64,000 bases of DNA from Hondaea fermentalgiana (GCA_014084085.1 NPFB01000047.1:62769-126768); one strand, 5' to 3'; positions 37,516 to 49,002 are shown, counted from the stretch's first letter. Made by a program: numbers and translations. Notes: a model not told the origin generated them from the sequence alone.

Positions 37516-38416
37516 TGCGGAGCTCTCCGTCGCCGTCCTTGCTTGCCACGACGAGACCTCGCGTTAAGATTTTGGCCAGACCCTGTCAGAGGCAGGGAGC
37601 CACGTCGGCTATCGCACGCGACAGTTTCTTCCCTTGCAGGTTCTCTATCACTTGCTTGTTCTCTTGCTTGCTTCCATGAGCGGCGTGGCTGGCGTCTTGA
37701 ATCGTCCTTTCCTCTCTTGCGAGCGAGTGAATGTGCGGTTTCCCTCCCTCGCTTTCTCGGTTTATACTGCCAGAGTATCCGTTGATGCGTGCGCACCGGG
37801 GGTACGCGGGGACCCTGGTGTGTATCGGCATTCTCCCAGTCAGTCCATGGAATGTCTTCGTTTGGTGTTTGGTTTATACTAAACCTAGGAAGGAATGGGG
37901 TGGCAGCCACTAAACAACTGAGGTGTATACAGCCTGGGTGCGCGAGTGAGATTCGCAAGAGTTCTCCTTGCTCGCTGCACAGTGAGGCTGGGGGGTCATT
38001 CGACTTTTCACGTCTCAACTGCGCAGCTCTCATCTCTCATGTCAGTGCAAGACTGATCGATCAATCTTCGACGTTTGGCTCGCCCCTCTTGCTTTTTTTC
38101 TTTCTTTCTTTCTTTCTTGCTTGCTTGCTTGCATTGAGGGGTTGGGGGAAGGGCCTCGTCTGCGTCTCGCGAGCAAATGTGCTGGTGTTACACTAGTTAT
38201 GGGCTATGTTGTAGTGCTAGGACTTGGGACGAAAATCTGACCGGGCAGTCCCATAAAGACGCAGGGTAGGACGACGACGTGGTTGAGGAGGCGCAGGGAG
38301 CGATGCTAGCTTGTCGCAGCAGTCTGCAATTAGTTGCGAGGCTGGCGGAGTAGTTTGTCTGTGCATGAGCGCAAAGGCAGGCGAAAGCGAGCGAGCGAGT
38401 GAGCAGAACAAGAAGA
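37516..38416. promoter_or_regulatory. divergent spacer with TTTC/TTGC microsatellite
   Basis: 901 bp between the 1149-residue protein gene and the PRISE-like gene, presumably containing both promoters. A CTTT run changes to CTTG units at 38095-38132. No gene supported. Confidence 0.5.
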
Positions 38417-39868
38417 ATGGCGAGGGAGGCGTCATTGTCATTGTCGTCGTCGACGACGACGGCTTCGTGGTCTTCGTCGTCAGCCTCGCGGAACAGCGCA
38501 GTGGCCCTCGTTGTTGGCGGGACGGGGACCTCGGGGTGCGAGGTTGCAGCGGAACTTGTACGACGCTCGCGGCAAGAAAAACAAGCCCAAGAAGGCTCGC
38601 GAGGACGCCTCGCAGACCTCGGCAAAGTTGCAGTGCTTTCACGGAATGTGCGCAAAGAAGACGTGGTAACAAGGAAAGGTGTAGACGACGTCGAGGTGCT
38701 TGCGGTGCGCGCGAATCTTCAAGAGCGGAGGTCCATCGCCGAGGCTTTACGTGAGGCTGACGCAACTCAGGTAAAGCACGTGTTTTGGTTTGTCGAAGCA
38801 AGCCGCGCCCAAGGTATGACCGACCCGATATTGGTGCGCATGCAATTGGCAACAATGGCGCGTTTGCAGATTCTTGTGCGTTTGGGATTGGCCATGTTGC
38901 CTTCGATGGCCTCGACATGGTACTTTGGATACCTTGCGCAACGCGCTGGGAGTGGTCCTGGCGGTGGAACGATTGGGTGGATGGAGAATTTACTCGGCGC
39001 ACTCGTGGATGTGGGTGCAAGTGTCGAAAGCTTTGTGCTCTGCACGGGTGGAAAACACTATGGCATGCATTTGGGCCCTGGCGTATGGCCTGGGTATGCA
39101 ACACCCTTTTGCGAAGACGTGCATCGGTGTCCGGGGCCGCTGTCATACTTTGAGCAAGAAGATTTCCTCAAAAAGCGCGCTTTGAAAGATGGTTTTTCGC
39201 TAACGGTTCTTCGTCCTTCGTTCATCGTGGGAGCGCCAGCGGCACTAACGTCCTCGACAATGTCGCTTGCTCTTGTGTTGGGCATGTACACTAGCATTCT
39301 CAAGTATCAAGGGAAGCGCCTTGTGTTCCCCGGGTCTCAAGATTGTTGGACTGCGCGTCTCCAGCTGGTGACCTCGAAGAAGATTGCCGAAGTAGCTGTG
39401 TGGGCTGCCTCGCGGGAAAAATGTCAGAGGTTGATGGTTGAGAGTGAGGAAGAGGACGGTGTGGTGGAGGCGTACAATTTGGTATCGTGTCCTCCCTTTA
39501 CGTGGCGCGCGTGCTGGGACTCGCTTGCGGCCAGTTTGAAGATGGATGCGTGTGGGCCGACATCACTCTTTGGATGTACGGCGCTGAGCGTCCTGGGAGG
39601 AACCGAGGAGGCGCGCGGCGCGTGGCGCGATCTTTCGCTCAAGCATAATTTGCGTCAAGACGTGGACCTTTGGGGCGTCTTTGAAGCAGGCTTTCTGGAC
39701 AAGGCGCTGACCTGCGGCTGGGACTGCGAGTTTTCCTCGCGCAAGCTCGCGGCTGCTGGGTTCCCGCGAGACCGCGTGCTCGAGTCTCTCGACGCTGCGT
39801 GCATCTTGCGGTCCGCCTTCGCCGACCTCTGCGCGGCGCGCATCCTGCCCTCCTTCTCGGACATTTAG
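38417..39868 (+). CDS. PRISE-like extended short-chain reductase
   Basis: 483 residues from ATG 38417. The NAD(P) motif GGTGTSG is at 34-40 (VVGGTGTSGCEVAAEL), followed by basic residues after the second strand (LSRNVRK). CTGGKHYGMHLGP at 209-221 places Lys213, and YFEQEDFL places Tyr244; these are the Lys and Tyr used for catalysis in progesterone 5-beta-reductase and iridoid synthase (PRISE) enzymes, which reduce the C=C bond of activated enones with NADPH. The C-terminal half fits the family (VLRPSFIVG, WTARLQLVTSKKIAEVAVWA). Length is about 90 residues above plant enzymes because of a Ser/Thr-rich N-terminus and loops. The physiological substrate is unknown. Bacterial and fungal relatives act on small enones. 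Confidence 0.82.
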   Translation: MAREASLSLSSSTTTASWSSSSASRNSAVALVVGGTGTSGCEVAAELVRRSRQEKQAQEGSRGRLADLGKVAVLSRNVRKEDVVTRKGVDDVEVLAVRANLQERRSIAEALREADATQVKHVFWFVEASRAQGMTDPILVRMQLATMARLQILVRLGLAMLPSMASTWYFGYLAQRAGSGPGGGTIGWMENLLGALVDVGASVESFVLCTGGKHYGMHLGPGVWPGYATPFCEDVHRCPGPLSYFEQEDFLKKRALKDGFSLTVLRPSFIVGAPAALTSSTMSLALVLGMYTSILKYQGKRLVFPGSQDCWTARLQLVTSKKIAEVAVWAASREKCQRLMVESEEEDGVVEAYNLVSCPPFTWRACWDSLAASLKMDACGPTSLFGCTALSVLGGTEEARGAWRDLSLKHNLRQDVDLWGVFEAGFLDKALTCGWDCEFSSRKLAAAGFPRDRVLESLDAACILRSAFADLCAARILPSFSDI

Positions 39869-40455
39869 TAGGCCTACTTATACTCAGTCACTCATCCTCC
39901 ACATTCATTCATTTCCTCCTTGCACCAACCAGCCAGCCGCCAAGTGGAACCCGAGAATCATTTTATGTCCCGCTCCATTTTCTTTGGGCTGTTTCATAAT
40001 AAGTGGCCGCCCGCTCGACCTCCCTCTTCACCCTTTCCCGGCCCCGCCTTCGAAGAGAGACAGAGCGAGCGCACGCGCGCGCGAGATGCGACGCAGGCAC
40101 CGGCCCGCCCGCGCAGGCGCAGCCGGGCCGCGCTGGCCGCGGCTCCGCGCGGGGTTCGCTCGCCGAGGCGTCCGGCGGGCACGTGCCGTTGAAGTGGTAC
40201 TTGGAGTCGGGACTTGACTTGATCTTCGCGGGAGGGCAAGTCAATCAATCAATCAAGCAAGCAGCAAGCAAGCAATCAAGCAAGCAAGCAAGCAACATTG
40301 CAACAAGCAGTACTCCTGCACGCGCGAAACGGCGGACGCAAAGCAAAGCGAGCGCGCAAACACCGATCGCGGGCAGCAGCGGCGCGCGGCAGAGCAGCGG
40401 CGCGCGCGGGAGCGAGGGAGGGAGGGAGGGAGGAGGGAGCGCCGGCTGCCGCGCG
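39869..40455. promoter_or_regulatory. spacer upstream of flotillin with CAAG/CAAT repeats
   Basis: 587 bp between PRISE and flotillin. It becomes strongly GC-rich after 40000 and carries a CAAG/CAAT repeat at about 40236-40300 and a GGGA repeat just before the flotillin start. No gene supported. Confidence 0.45.
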
Positions 40456-42019
40456 ATGGGCAACTTCGTGACGTGAGTTTGCGGCGGCGCGGCGATGATG
40501 ATGATGATGGGAGAACGAAGATTGGGCCAGCGCAGACGCCGCGAGCTGGCGCGCGACGCCGCGCCGCGCCGCGCGGCGCCGCGCTGCGCTGCGCTGCGGC
40601 CGCGGGCGAGGGAGGGCGAGGGAAGGCGAGGACGAAGGCTAACGCGAGACGCGGGAAACGGCGGTGCGTGAGTGCGTGCGCAGCGGAGGGCCGAATGAGG
40701 CCGTCGTCAAGTCCGGGTTCTCCGGGACCAAGGTGGCCGTGGGGCGCACGACGTTCAAGCTCTGGATTTGCCAGCAGGTGGCGCGGCTGCCGCTGGAGCT
40801 CATGACGATCGAGATCAACTCGGAGCAGGCGGAAACGGCCAAGGGCGTCCGTGTCCGTGTCCGTGCCGTCGCGCAGGTCAAGGTGAGCGCGTGGCACATG
40901 AGCGAGAGCGGCACGCGCGGCGAGCTCGACGAGGCGAGCATCCTGCTGGCCGCGCAGCATTTCCTGGGGGACTCGGAGGACCAGATCGCAAGCGCGCTGC
41001 AGCGCACGCTGGAAGGCCACCAGCGCCAAATCCTGGGCACGCTGACGGTGGAAGAGCTGTACAAGAACCGTTCTGCGTTTTCCGAAAAGGTCAAGGAGCA
41101 CGTCTTGGACGATTTGCGCGCGATGGGCTACGGACTGGCCTCGTACGTGGTGCAGCAAGTGGACGACGCGAACGATTACATGGTGAGTTTGGGCGTGACG
41201 CAGACGGCGATCGTGAAGCGCGAGGCTGCCGAGGGTTCCGCCAAGAACGAGGCCGAGGCGCGCAAGCGCGTGGCTGCGTACAAGGCCGATGCGGACATGG
41301 CGGAGGCGATTGAGTTCCAGCGCGCGCACGTCGCGGTGAACCAGCAAAAGGAGGCTGAGGCGGAGTCGGATCGTGACCTGCACTTGAAGCGGGCAGCGTA
41401 CGATCGTGAGGTAAATCAAGCGCAGGCGGAGGCGGAGAGCGCGGGGCCAATTGAGGAGGCGCGGCAGCAGCAGAGCATTGTGCGCGAGAACACGCGGCAG
41501 CTCCAGGTTGAGGAGTCGATCAAGCTGGAGATTGCGGACCAGATTGTGGAGCGCACGAAGAAGGAGAAGGAGGGCGAGTCGCTTGCGCGCCTTTTGGAGG
41601 AGCAGAACCACGCCAAGTCGATCACGGTGATTGCCAAGGCGGAGGCCGACAAAGTGCGCGCCTTGGGCGAGGCTGAGGCGGATGTGGTTCGTCTCAAGGG
41701 TGAGGCCGAGGCAAAGGTGCTCGAGACCAAGGCGGAGGCGTACAAGCAGTTTGGCGAGGCCGCAGTGGTGCAGATGATCGTGGAGCAGTTGCCTGAGTTG
41801 GCGGCCAAGATTGCGGAGCCGCTCTCCAAGACGGAGAAGATGGTCTTTGTTTCCTCGGACGGCAATGCTGCGTCGGGGTTCACGGGCGACGTAACGCGCA
41901 TGATTGGTCAGCTCCCGAATGCGGTGCATGGCCTTACAGGCTTTGACATGATTGAGGCCGTCAAGCGTCTTGCGGATAGTCAGGACCAACACGGTGCGCG
42001 CAAGAAGAACACCATCTAA
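40456..42019 (+). CDS. flotillin (reggie) family membrane scaffold, two exons
   Basis: Exon 1 is 17 nt (40456-40472), exon 2 is 40684-42019. Joined, they give 450 residues starting MGNFVTGGPNEAVVKSG, the flotillin-2-type start with Gly2 as a myristoylation site. The SPFH domain covers about 5-190 (VAQVKVSAWHMS, FLGDSEDQIASALQRTLEGH). The flotillin coiled-coil follows with its Glu/Ala repeats (KAEADKVRALGEAEADVVRL). The C-terminus is short (QLPNAVHGLTGFDMIEAVKR). Flotillins oligomerise on the inner leaflet of plasma or endosomal membranes and organise microdomains, endocytosis and signalling. Without the short first exon the protein would lose its membrane anchor and the start would be misread. 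Length is normal for the family. Confidence 0.92.
40473..40683 (+). other. intron of the flotillin gene
   Basis: 211 nt, donor GTGAC|GTGAGT and acceptor GCGCAG|CGG, phase 2, right after codon 5. It contains very GC-rich sequence and an ATG trinucleotide repeat (40495-40507). Splicing creates the conserved GPNEA motif. Confidence 0.88.
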
Positions 42020-42094
42020 TATCATATCTTTTTTATAAACGATGAATAATCTCGAACATCTTTCCTTTCTCCTTTGATTCAATTCGAATGTTGA

Positions 42095-42960
42095 CGATTA
42101 GCTTGGAGCAGTTGTTGTACAATCGGAAAATTCGAAGTATAAAAAATAGGATTGCGGTGAGATTGCCCAAGAAAAAGAAGAGCAAGAGATTTGTAGCTCT
42201 CCGTTTGACCTCGTCTGGATTGTCTACTAGAAAGAATGATCTTGGTCGACATGATGTGAGCAGTTGTTGTACGAGGGAAAAATAAGTCGGATTGCGGCAA
42301 AAGTGCTCAGGAAAAAGAAGAATAAGAGATTCGTAGCTCTTCGTTTGACCTCGTCTGTATTGCCTATCAGCACGAATGTCGTAAGGAGATCAGCTTTGAA
42401 TGTTGGTGTTTGAGGGTAAAACAAGTCAGATTGCGGCGAAAGTGCTCAAGAAAAAAGAAGAACAAGAGATTGATAGCTCTCCGTTTGACCTCATCTGTAT
42501 TGCTTACCAGCCACAATGACGTAATGAGATTAGCTTTGAGCAGTTGTTGAACAAGGGAAACCAAAAACAGGATTGCGGCGAGAGTGCTCAAGAAAAAGAA
42601 AAACAAGTGATTTGTACTACAGCTCTCCGTCGAGCATCATCTGTATTGCCTACCAGCAAGAATGCCCTGGCGACGTGCTTTGGGCAGTTGTTGTACAAGG
42701 GAAAACTAAAAATAGGATTGCTGCGAGAGTGCTCAAGATAAAGAAGAACAAGAGATTGATAGCTCTCCGTTTGACCTCATCTGTATTGCCTACCAGCCAG
42801 AATGACGTAACGAGATTAGCTTTAAGCAGTTCGTGTTCGAGGGTAAAACAAGTCGGATTGCGGCGAAAGTGCTCAAGAAAAAAAGATGAATAAAAGATTG
42901 ATAGCTCTCCGTTTGACCTCATCTGTATTGCCAACCAGCCAGAATGTCATAGGTCAGCTT
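42095..42960 (+). repeat. tandem satellite, about 140-bp unit, six copies
   Basis: The core tagctctccgtttgacctc recurs near 42194, 42334, 42474, 42619, 42760 and 42902, spacing 140, 140, about 146, 140 and 142. Each unit also has gattgcggcgaaagtgctcaag, a run of aagaaga, and accagc.agaatg before a ttagcttt.agcagttgt stretch. Copies differ by point changes and small indels. The array starts ~75 bp after the flotillin stop and its last unit overlaps the 3' end of the small minus-strand gene. No protein gene is supported inside it. Confidence 0.9.
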
Positions 42961-43553
42961 GCTTCGAGCAATTGCACAAAGTAATAAGTAGCTCTGCACC
43001 GAGTGTCTCAGGAGAAGGAAAACAACAATAGATAAATTCGTCAGGAGGTTCTTCTGGGGCGCCCCAGACGATACTTGGCGAAGAATTAGTAAGGCGCAGT
43101 GCGATGCCCTGATCCTCTTTTAACCCCTCCAAAAATCTGTAGCTCTGCGTCAAAACTCGTCCAAGGCGCTTCGAACAGGCTTCCGCGTCAAGTTCCTGAG
43201 AATCAGCCTCTGCGACAAGGTTTTTACGTTGGGAGCTTCGAAATGAGACTACCTGGAGCGTTCGACTCTTGATGAGGTATACTCTCTGGGAAGCAGGCCT
43301 CGAGTCGCACCGACTGGCGCTTGCGAAGAAACGACCTTTGGGTGATTTCTGACAACTTCAAGGAAACAGACTGATTTCCGGAGGACAAGCTTTGTGCGCG
43401 CCGAGCGAGCGTTCGACTGGCTTGCTTTTCGCGATGCCCATCCGCACTGGCCTTTGCTTTGTTCAATTCTGTGCCCGCAGCTGCACGTATTCTCGCAAGC
43501 AGTGGCACCCAAGCCTGGCGACTGACTAAGATGCCAAGTGTCCCCACTGCCAT
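42947..43553 (-). CDS. small unrecognised gene split between two frames
   Basis: The frame from ATG 43553 starts MAVGTLGILVSRQAWVPLLA, a mitochondrial-presequence-like or signal-like start, and runs to a stop at 43224. A second frame is open from about 43357 to TGA at 42947 and ends with a convincing coding stretch: SYRFLEGLKEDQGIALRL, then GAPEEPPDEFIYCCFPSPET. The two overlap between about 43357 and 43224. They may be joined by a short intron (for example 43282-43210 or 43252-43210, both phase 1, acceptor GTCGCAG|AGG) or the gene may carry a frameshift. A spliced product would be about 178-188 residues. I do not recognise the protein. The coding look of the second frame is stronger than that of the join. 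Confidence 0.5.
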
Positions 43554-43920
43554 CTGCCTCGAAACGGTACGCCTAGGACCTCGTAAGCCCTACTCCGCAA
43601 ACAGCGTTTAGCCTCCCGCACCTCGAAAGATGTTGCAGTGGAGCTTGAAGGCTCGCGTCCCCCTCGATCGAAAATTACACCCACACAGCCACCAAAAAAA
43701 AACTGCAATCGATCGATCCATCATTCACATCAATCGATGAATCGATCGCACCGCGGCTGTGGCCGGAGTGCAGCGAGCCAACTTGCCACTGGCAGACGTG
43801 GCAGACGCGCAGCCGCAGCCGCTGCCGGCGGTGGTGGCCACAGCGGCATCATCGAGATTTCTCCTGTTCTTCTTCTCGGCGCAGGAGGTGTGGGGTTAGT
43901 TTTTTAGCGATCAAGCCACC

Positions 43921-43959
43921 CCAATAGAAGACGCGACGTAGCGTCGCGTCTTCTATTGC
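43921..43959. repeat. perfect 17-bp palindrome with 3-nt loop
   Basis: caatagaagacgcgacg (43922-43938) is followed by tag and then its exact reverse complement (43942-43958). It sits just beyond a T-run at 43900-43905. It is not inside a gene and could be a hairpin, a transposon terminus or a fold-back artefact like the one at 4014-4065. Confidence 0.85.
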
Positions 43960-46900
43960 ATTCCACCTCGCCCGACTTCGCGGCAGGCTTCGGCCCTCGT
44001 CGCGAGTGTGGACAGACGCCAGCCATCTACCCGGCCGCGTGCCCGGAGAATCACGCCCGGGCCAGCACCTGCGGCCGGCTGCGCTGTGCTGCGCTTTGCT
44101 GCGGTGCGCAGTGCTGTGCACGGGGCCTGGCGCCGCGCGCGGAGAATAAACAAACAAACGAACAAACAAACAAAATATGATCTTTGGCAGGCCCGTCCTG
44201 GTGAGTCACTGCGAAACCATGCTGTCTCGACGAAAAAGCTGGCAGTGGCTGGCTCGTCCCAGGTCTCCTTGCAGCAGGTGAGGCCGGCCGTCATCACCGG
44301 CGCGTCGTCCTCGTCATCGCCGCGCTCCTCTCGTCTCAGGCAGCAGCGTATGCTGCCACGAGGCGACACGACCAGACTCAGGATGACATCAACCAGCCAG
44401 ATGACATGACGCGGCGCAGGCAAAGACGGTGTTGCGAGCAAGCCCTCCGGAACAGGCAAAGCTTCACAAGCGATTCACAGTTCGCCCTTGTGTTCTTGCG
44501 AGCAAGACCGCCCCCATCTTCCCGCGCTTCTGCTTCTGCGGCGCGTTGACTTCGACCGACCAAGCGAGTGCAACTTGAATTGATAAAAGCAAGCAAGCAA
44601 GCTTGAGCAAGCCTGGCCGTGCGAGGCCAAGGCGCGCCGGAGGCACGGCCCGGGAATCCCTTGTTTGGCCGCAGGGCCGTGACACCCTTCGTTCGGCCAC
44701 GCGGCTGTCTACAGTTGCAGTTGCAACCGGCGGGTGCGGGAGAGAGCGAGGGCGCGCCGCATCATCACCGAGCGCTTGGTTGCTTGGTTGCTTGGTTGCT
44801 TGGTCGGTCGCATCATCGATCGAGTAAGCGCATCGCGTTGCTTCGCGTTGCCTTGCCTTGCATCACTACCATGCGGAGCAGGCTCCACCGTCGCCACGGC
44901 TGTGGAGCTTTATCGCGGCCCCCGCGCCGCCCATCACGCGCTCGAGATTCCTGGCGAGAGACCTTGGGACGGGCGGGATGGGAGTACGGGACCGGGATGC
45001 TGGAAGCAAGCGAGAGGCAATGCACCGGTGAGGAGGAGCGGGCGAGAAAGTCTTGCGAGGCATCGCAGTCGTGCGCGCTCCGCACGCTCTGCAGGCCTGC
45101 ACGCTCTGCAGGCCTGCACGCTCGCACGCTCGCGAGACTTGGTGAGAGAGGGGGGAGAATATTAAAGTGTGAGAGACAGCGGTCGTCTTGCAGTCGCTCG
45201 TTACATATTGCTTGCTCTTGTTGTTGCTCTTGCTCTTGCAGATCATTGCATTGGACGGCGTGTACGCTTGATTAACGGCCGGAAAACGAGAGGGAGCGAG
45301 GGAGGGAGGAAGAGGGTCTTTTGCGTCCGACGAGCCCCGGCGTTCCGGGGCCTGGCTGGCCGCTGCCGGTCGATCGGCGAGCCGGGAGAAATGGCCGGTC
45401 GATCGGCAAGTCGGCCTCGCGATGCTGGCTGGGTTTTCCTCGTTGCGCTCCTTGCTCTTGGCCGGAGCAGGAGCGACTGCGACTGCGACTGCGAGCGCTG
45501 CGACCAGCGACCCGCGTCTTCAAAATGAACCCACGCGCTCCAGCAAAGTCATGCGCGGCGAGGCACCTCCACAGTCTAGCCCACACTTTGGCTACTGTGA
45601 AGCAGGCTTCGTTGGTTGGCTCCACGACAGCTTTGTCTCGCGCCAAGACAAAGAAGCGCAGCAGACGAGGCAGGCAAAGAGTCGAGACCTCTGCAGCAGC
45701 GCGCACGTCCTGCACGCTCGCATGCATGGCTGGAGGAAAGCCCGGGGCAGTGCCTCATTGCACGTTTTCCGGTCGGCCAGCGGCTACTGCAGCCCGCCCA
45801 GCCTATCCTGGTCCTGACCGGAGAGTGAGCGAGCAAGCAAGCGAGCGAAAGCCACCCTCCACAGTCCGCTTCACTGTCACAAGCTGTGTCATCCGACAGG
45901 GCGTAGCTAGCGGCTTCCCGGCATCCCCGCAGCCGTCGCCGCGCGCCCTCACAGGTCAGCGGCGGGGCGGACCTGACCTGCGTTCGCGCGCCCTCCTGAG
46001 CGACCTGCGAGGCCGACGCGGCGCTATCACGCCTTGCCTTGCAGACAGCGCAGCGCATCGATCCACCCGTCCATTGGTCCATCAGTCGCTCGGCCACCGC
46101 GAAGACTTTCTCAACGCGCACGCACCTCACGTCTGCCGGCACATGCCGAGCCGTACTGTGCTGTGCTGCGCGCCTGTGACTCGTCGGCCATCTTCAGCTC
46201 GCTGCTGCTGCTGCTGCTGCAAGAAGAAAGAAGAGCACGCTCCATCCCCCTCTCCATCACGCCGGCGCGGCGTGCATCACTGCATGCTGATCACGACCGC
46301 GTCCTCTCCATCACGAGCGCGGTCACGGCCGCCCGCCCGTGCGCCGCGCCGCGCCGCTCTCTCTCTCTGCACGGCGGCTCGCCTGCGTCCCTTCGTCCTT
46401 GCGTCGACCGCAGGCCCGCGGAATCAGCCGCCGTGCCGAGCGAGGCCCGCGCCGGGGCCCGGGCAGCAGGGCCCCTCCCTCGCTAGCACGGTCCTTGCGA
46501 TCTGCTCGGCCTCGAGCTGTTCAATCATTCTGCAATGCAATCCTTATGCAATGCAGCGGGCAGCTGGCTGGCTGCTGCTCGCAGCCTGCTGCTGCGTCTG
46601 GCTGCATGCATGCATGCATGCATGCGTGCGTCCGTGCGTCTGTCTCGCTCTCTCGCTCTCCCTCCCTCTCGCATCCCTCTCAGCGCGCAGGCCGCACCGA
46701 GCACAGCGTGGGGACGCAAGCACGCAGAAGAAGACGCAACTCCGCTCCGCTCTGCCCGAGCCGAACTCGGGCGGAGAGAGGAGGGGGAAGTGGGAGGGAG
46801 AGGGCGAGGAGGGCGACCGACCGACAGCCAACCGACCGACCGACCGATTGAGCGGCCGATCGGCCGACCGGAAGGCAGGCGGGCAGGCGGCCAGGCCTCG

Positions 46901-48171
46901 AGGGCGCAAGAGGAGGGAAGGGAAGGTTAGGGAGCGAAGCAAAGGATCGAGAATGAGCGAATGGCGCGCGTGTGTGCGTGTCTGCCGCCCTCACAGCTTG
47001 CTCCCCACACCCATCGCCGCCGCCGCACCACCGCAGGCAGGCCGCGCTGCGCAACTGAGGTGACAGTGTGGGGAGGCGAGTGCCCGCCCGGTGAGCTCTC
47101 CCCTCCTCTTCTCTCCTCCTCTTCTCTCCCCCTTCTGCTCCGCCCGTCTCTTCCCTGCTGGCCGCGGAGGCTGGCCCCCGGCCGTCTGCGAGCCTGCTGC
47201 CGGCAGCGGCCGTGGCCAGGCCTGGATTCTGTGGAAGATTCCGCCGCGGCACGAGCCGCGGCCGCAGCTGGCCAGCAGTGCAGCCAGCAGCAGCAAGGTC
47301 TTGCGAAGTCCTTCGCTCACTGAGGGACTGCGAAGATTTGGAAAAAGAAAAAAAGATTAGATTCGAATGGTTGAGGCCAATCAAATCGACCTCTTGCGGA
47401 TCCTCCCGCGCACTGCACGGACGCGCCCCGCCGCGCAGCCGCCCCAGTGGCCGACCTCCCTCTCCTCCTCCTCGCTCTCCTCCTGCGCTGCTTCAGGTTT
47501 TCCTTCTTGCCTTGGCGACGAACCAGCCACCCGCCAGGAGGAAGGAGCTGCCCTGCTGCCAAAACGGCGCAAGGGTCGAGCGAGCGAGCGATTCCGAGCA
47601 ACGCGCACCATCAATGCAAAGCCTCGCAGCACGCGCGCTTCCATCGCTCTCCGTCTCGCTCCTCCTCTCCCTCCGTGGTCGCAGTCGCAGTCGGTCTGTC
47701 CTGCGTGGATCCATCGATCGGTCGAGCGTCGGATCGATCGGCCAACAGCTTTTCGCCCTCTCACAGGCGCCGCAGGTGCGCGCGGCAGCGGCTGCGGCGC
47801 CTGGTCTGGATCGCGCCGACGCCGCTGCTTGCAGTGCAGCTGGTCAGCTGGCTAGCTGTATGTATGGCTGCAGGAGAGCAGCTGCGAGCCAAGCAAGAGC
47901 CGTGAACCGCCGGCAGGAAAGAAGCTGCGCGGCGAGTGAGCGTCTTACTGCTTGCTTGCTTCGGAGTGCTTGCCCGCCGCCGCTGTCTGTCCTTCGCGGC
48001 TCGACTTGCCTTGCACTGACCGGGCCTGACCGGCGACGCGCCCTCTCTCGGCGGCCCCACAGGTGCGGCCGCCACTGGCGGGCTTCTTTGTCGGTCGGTC
48101 AGGTTGTGCGCCGCCCCGCGTCGGCCAGCCGCGACTCGGCCCTCCCGCGCCGTGCAGAGCGGCCTGCATCA

Positions 48172-48172
<1 letters not shown>

Positions 48173-48221
<49 letters not shown>
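48173..48221 (+). repeat. CAGC microsatellite
   Basis: About 12 perfect CAGC units. A longer array of the same unit lies at the right edge of the second assembly gap (51913). Confidence 0.95.
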
Positions 48222-48222
<1 letters not shown>

Positions 48223-48957
48223 AACTGCACCCTGAAGCCAGGGCCCCCTCGCTCGAGCCCTTTGACCTTCCGGCGCGTTATCTTTCTGTGCGCTCCCCTC
48301 CGCGACGATGCTCGCTCGCCGGCGACGCGAGCCCGGGCCGGCCGCGCGAGCCAAGTCCCAGGAAGGGTTCGCAGGCGTGTGCAGAGCGGTCGACGCGGGC
48401 CGGCCAGGCGAGGCAGGCGGGCACACAGACCCGAGCGACAGCTGGCCGGAGGCAACGTGCGAGACGAGAGACGCGAGGCGCAGCAGCAGCGCTCGAGGTC
48501 TGCGCTCTCTGGCGAGATGGCTTGCGCTGATCAATCGCAGGCGCGCGCCGCGTTCGAGGGCCTGGCCGCGGCGCGCGCGCGGCCGGCCGGCCGGCCGGCC
48601 GGCCGGCTGGCCGCAGCGCGCCGCGGAGAGGGGCGCGACGCGAAGCGCAGGGACGCGGCGCGGGCCGCGTTCGTTCGAGCGGTCGAACGATGCCATCGTG
48701 CGATGACATGGATGAACCGGCGCGCCATGAACTATCTGTCTCGAGCCCCTCCCGGGCCAGGCGCACGCACAGCAGGAGCAGCAGCAGCAGCATCAGTGCA
48801 GGTGCCCCGGGCCCCGCGAAGCTGCGCGGAGGGAGGCGCAGCCGCCGGCTTGACGACCGGGTGTGACGCGGAATGTGCTGTACACGCAGCAGCTGCAGCG
48901 GACAGACGGCAGCGCCAACGTCGAGGCCGAGGCCAGGGTCGAGCCGCAGCCGAGGCC

Positions 48958-49002
48958 GAGGTCAAGCTCGAGGTCAAGCTCGAGGTCAAGCTCGAGGTCA
49001 AG
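48958..49002 (+). repeat. 12-bp tandem repeat
   Basis: The unit gaggtcaagctc occurs nearly four times without change. It reads Glu-Val-Lys-Leu on the plus strand, but no convincing gene surrounds it. Confidence 0.85.

Noticed and set aside
40253..42082. 609-codon open frame on the minus strand
   Set aside because: Antisense shadow of flotillin; Leu/Arg/His-rich and without domain structure.
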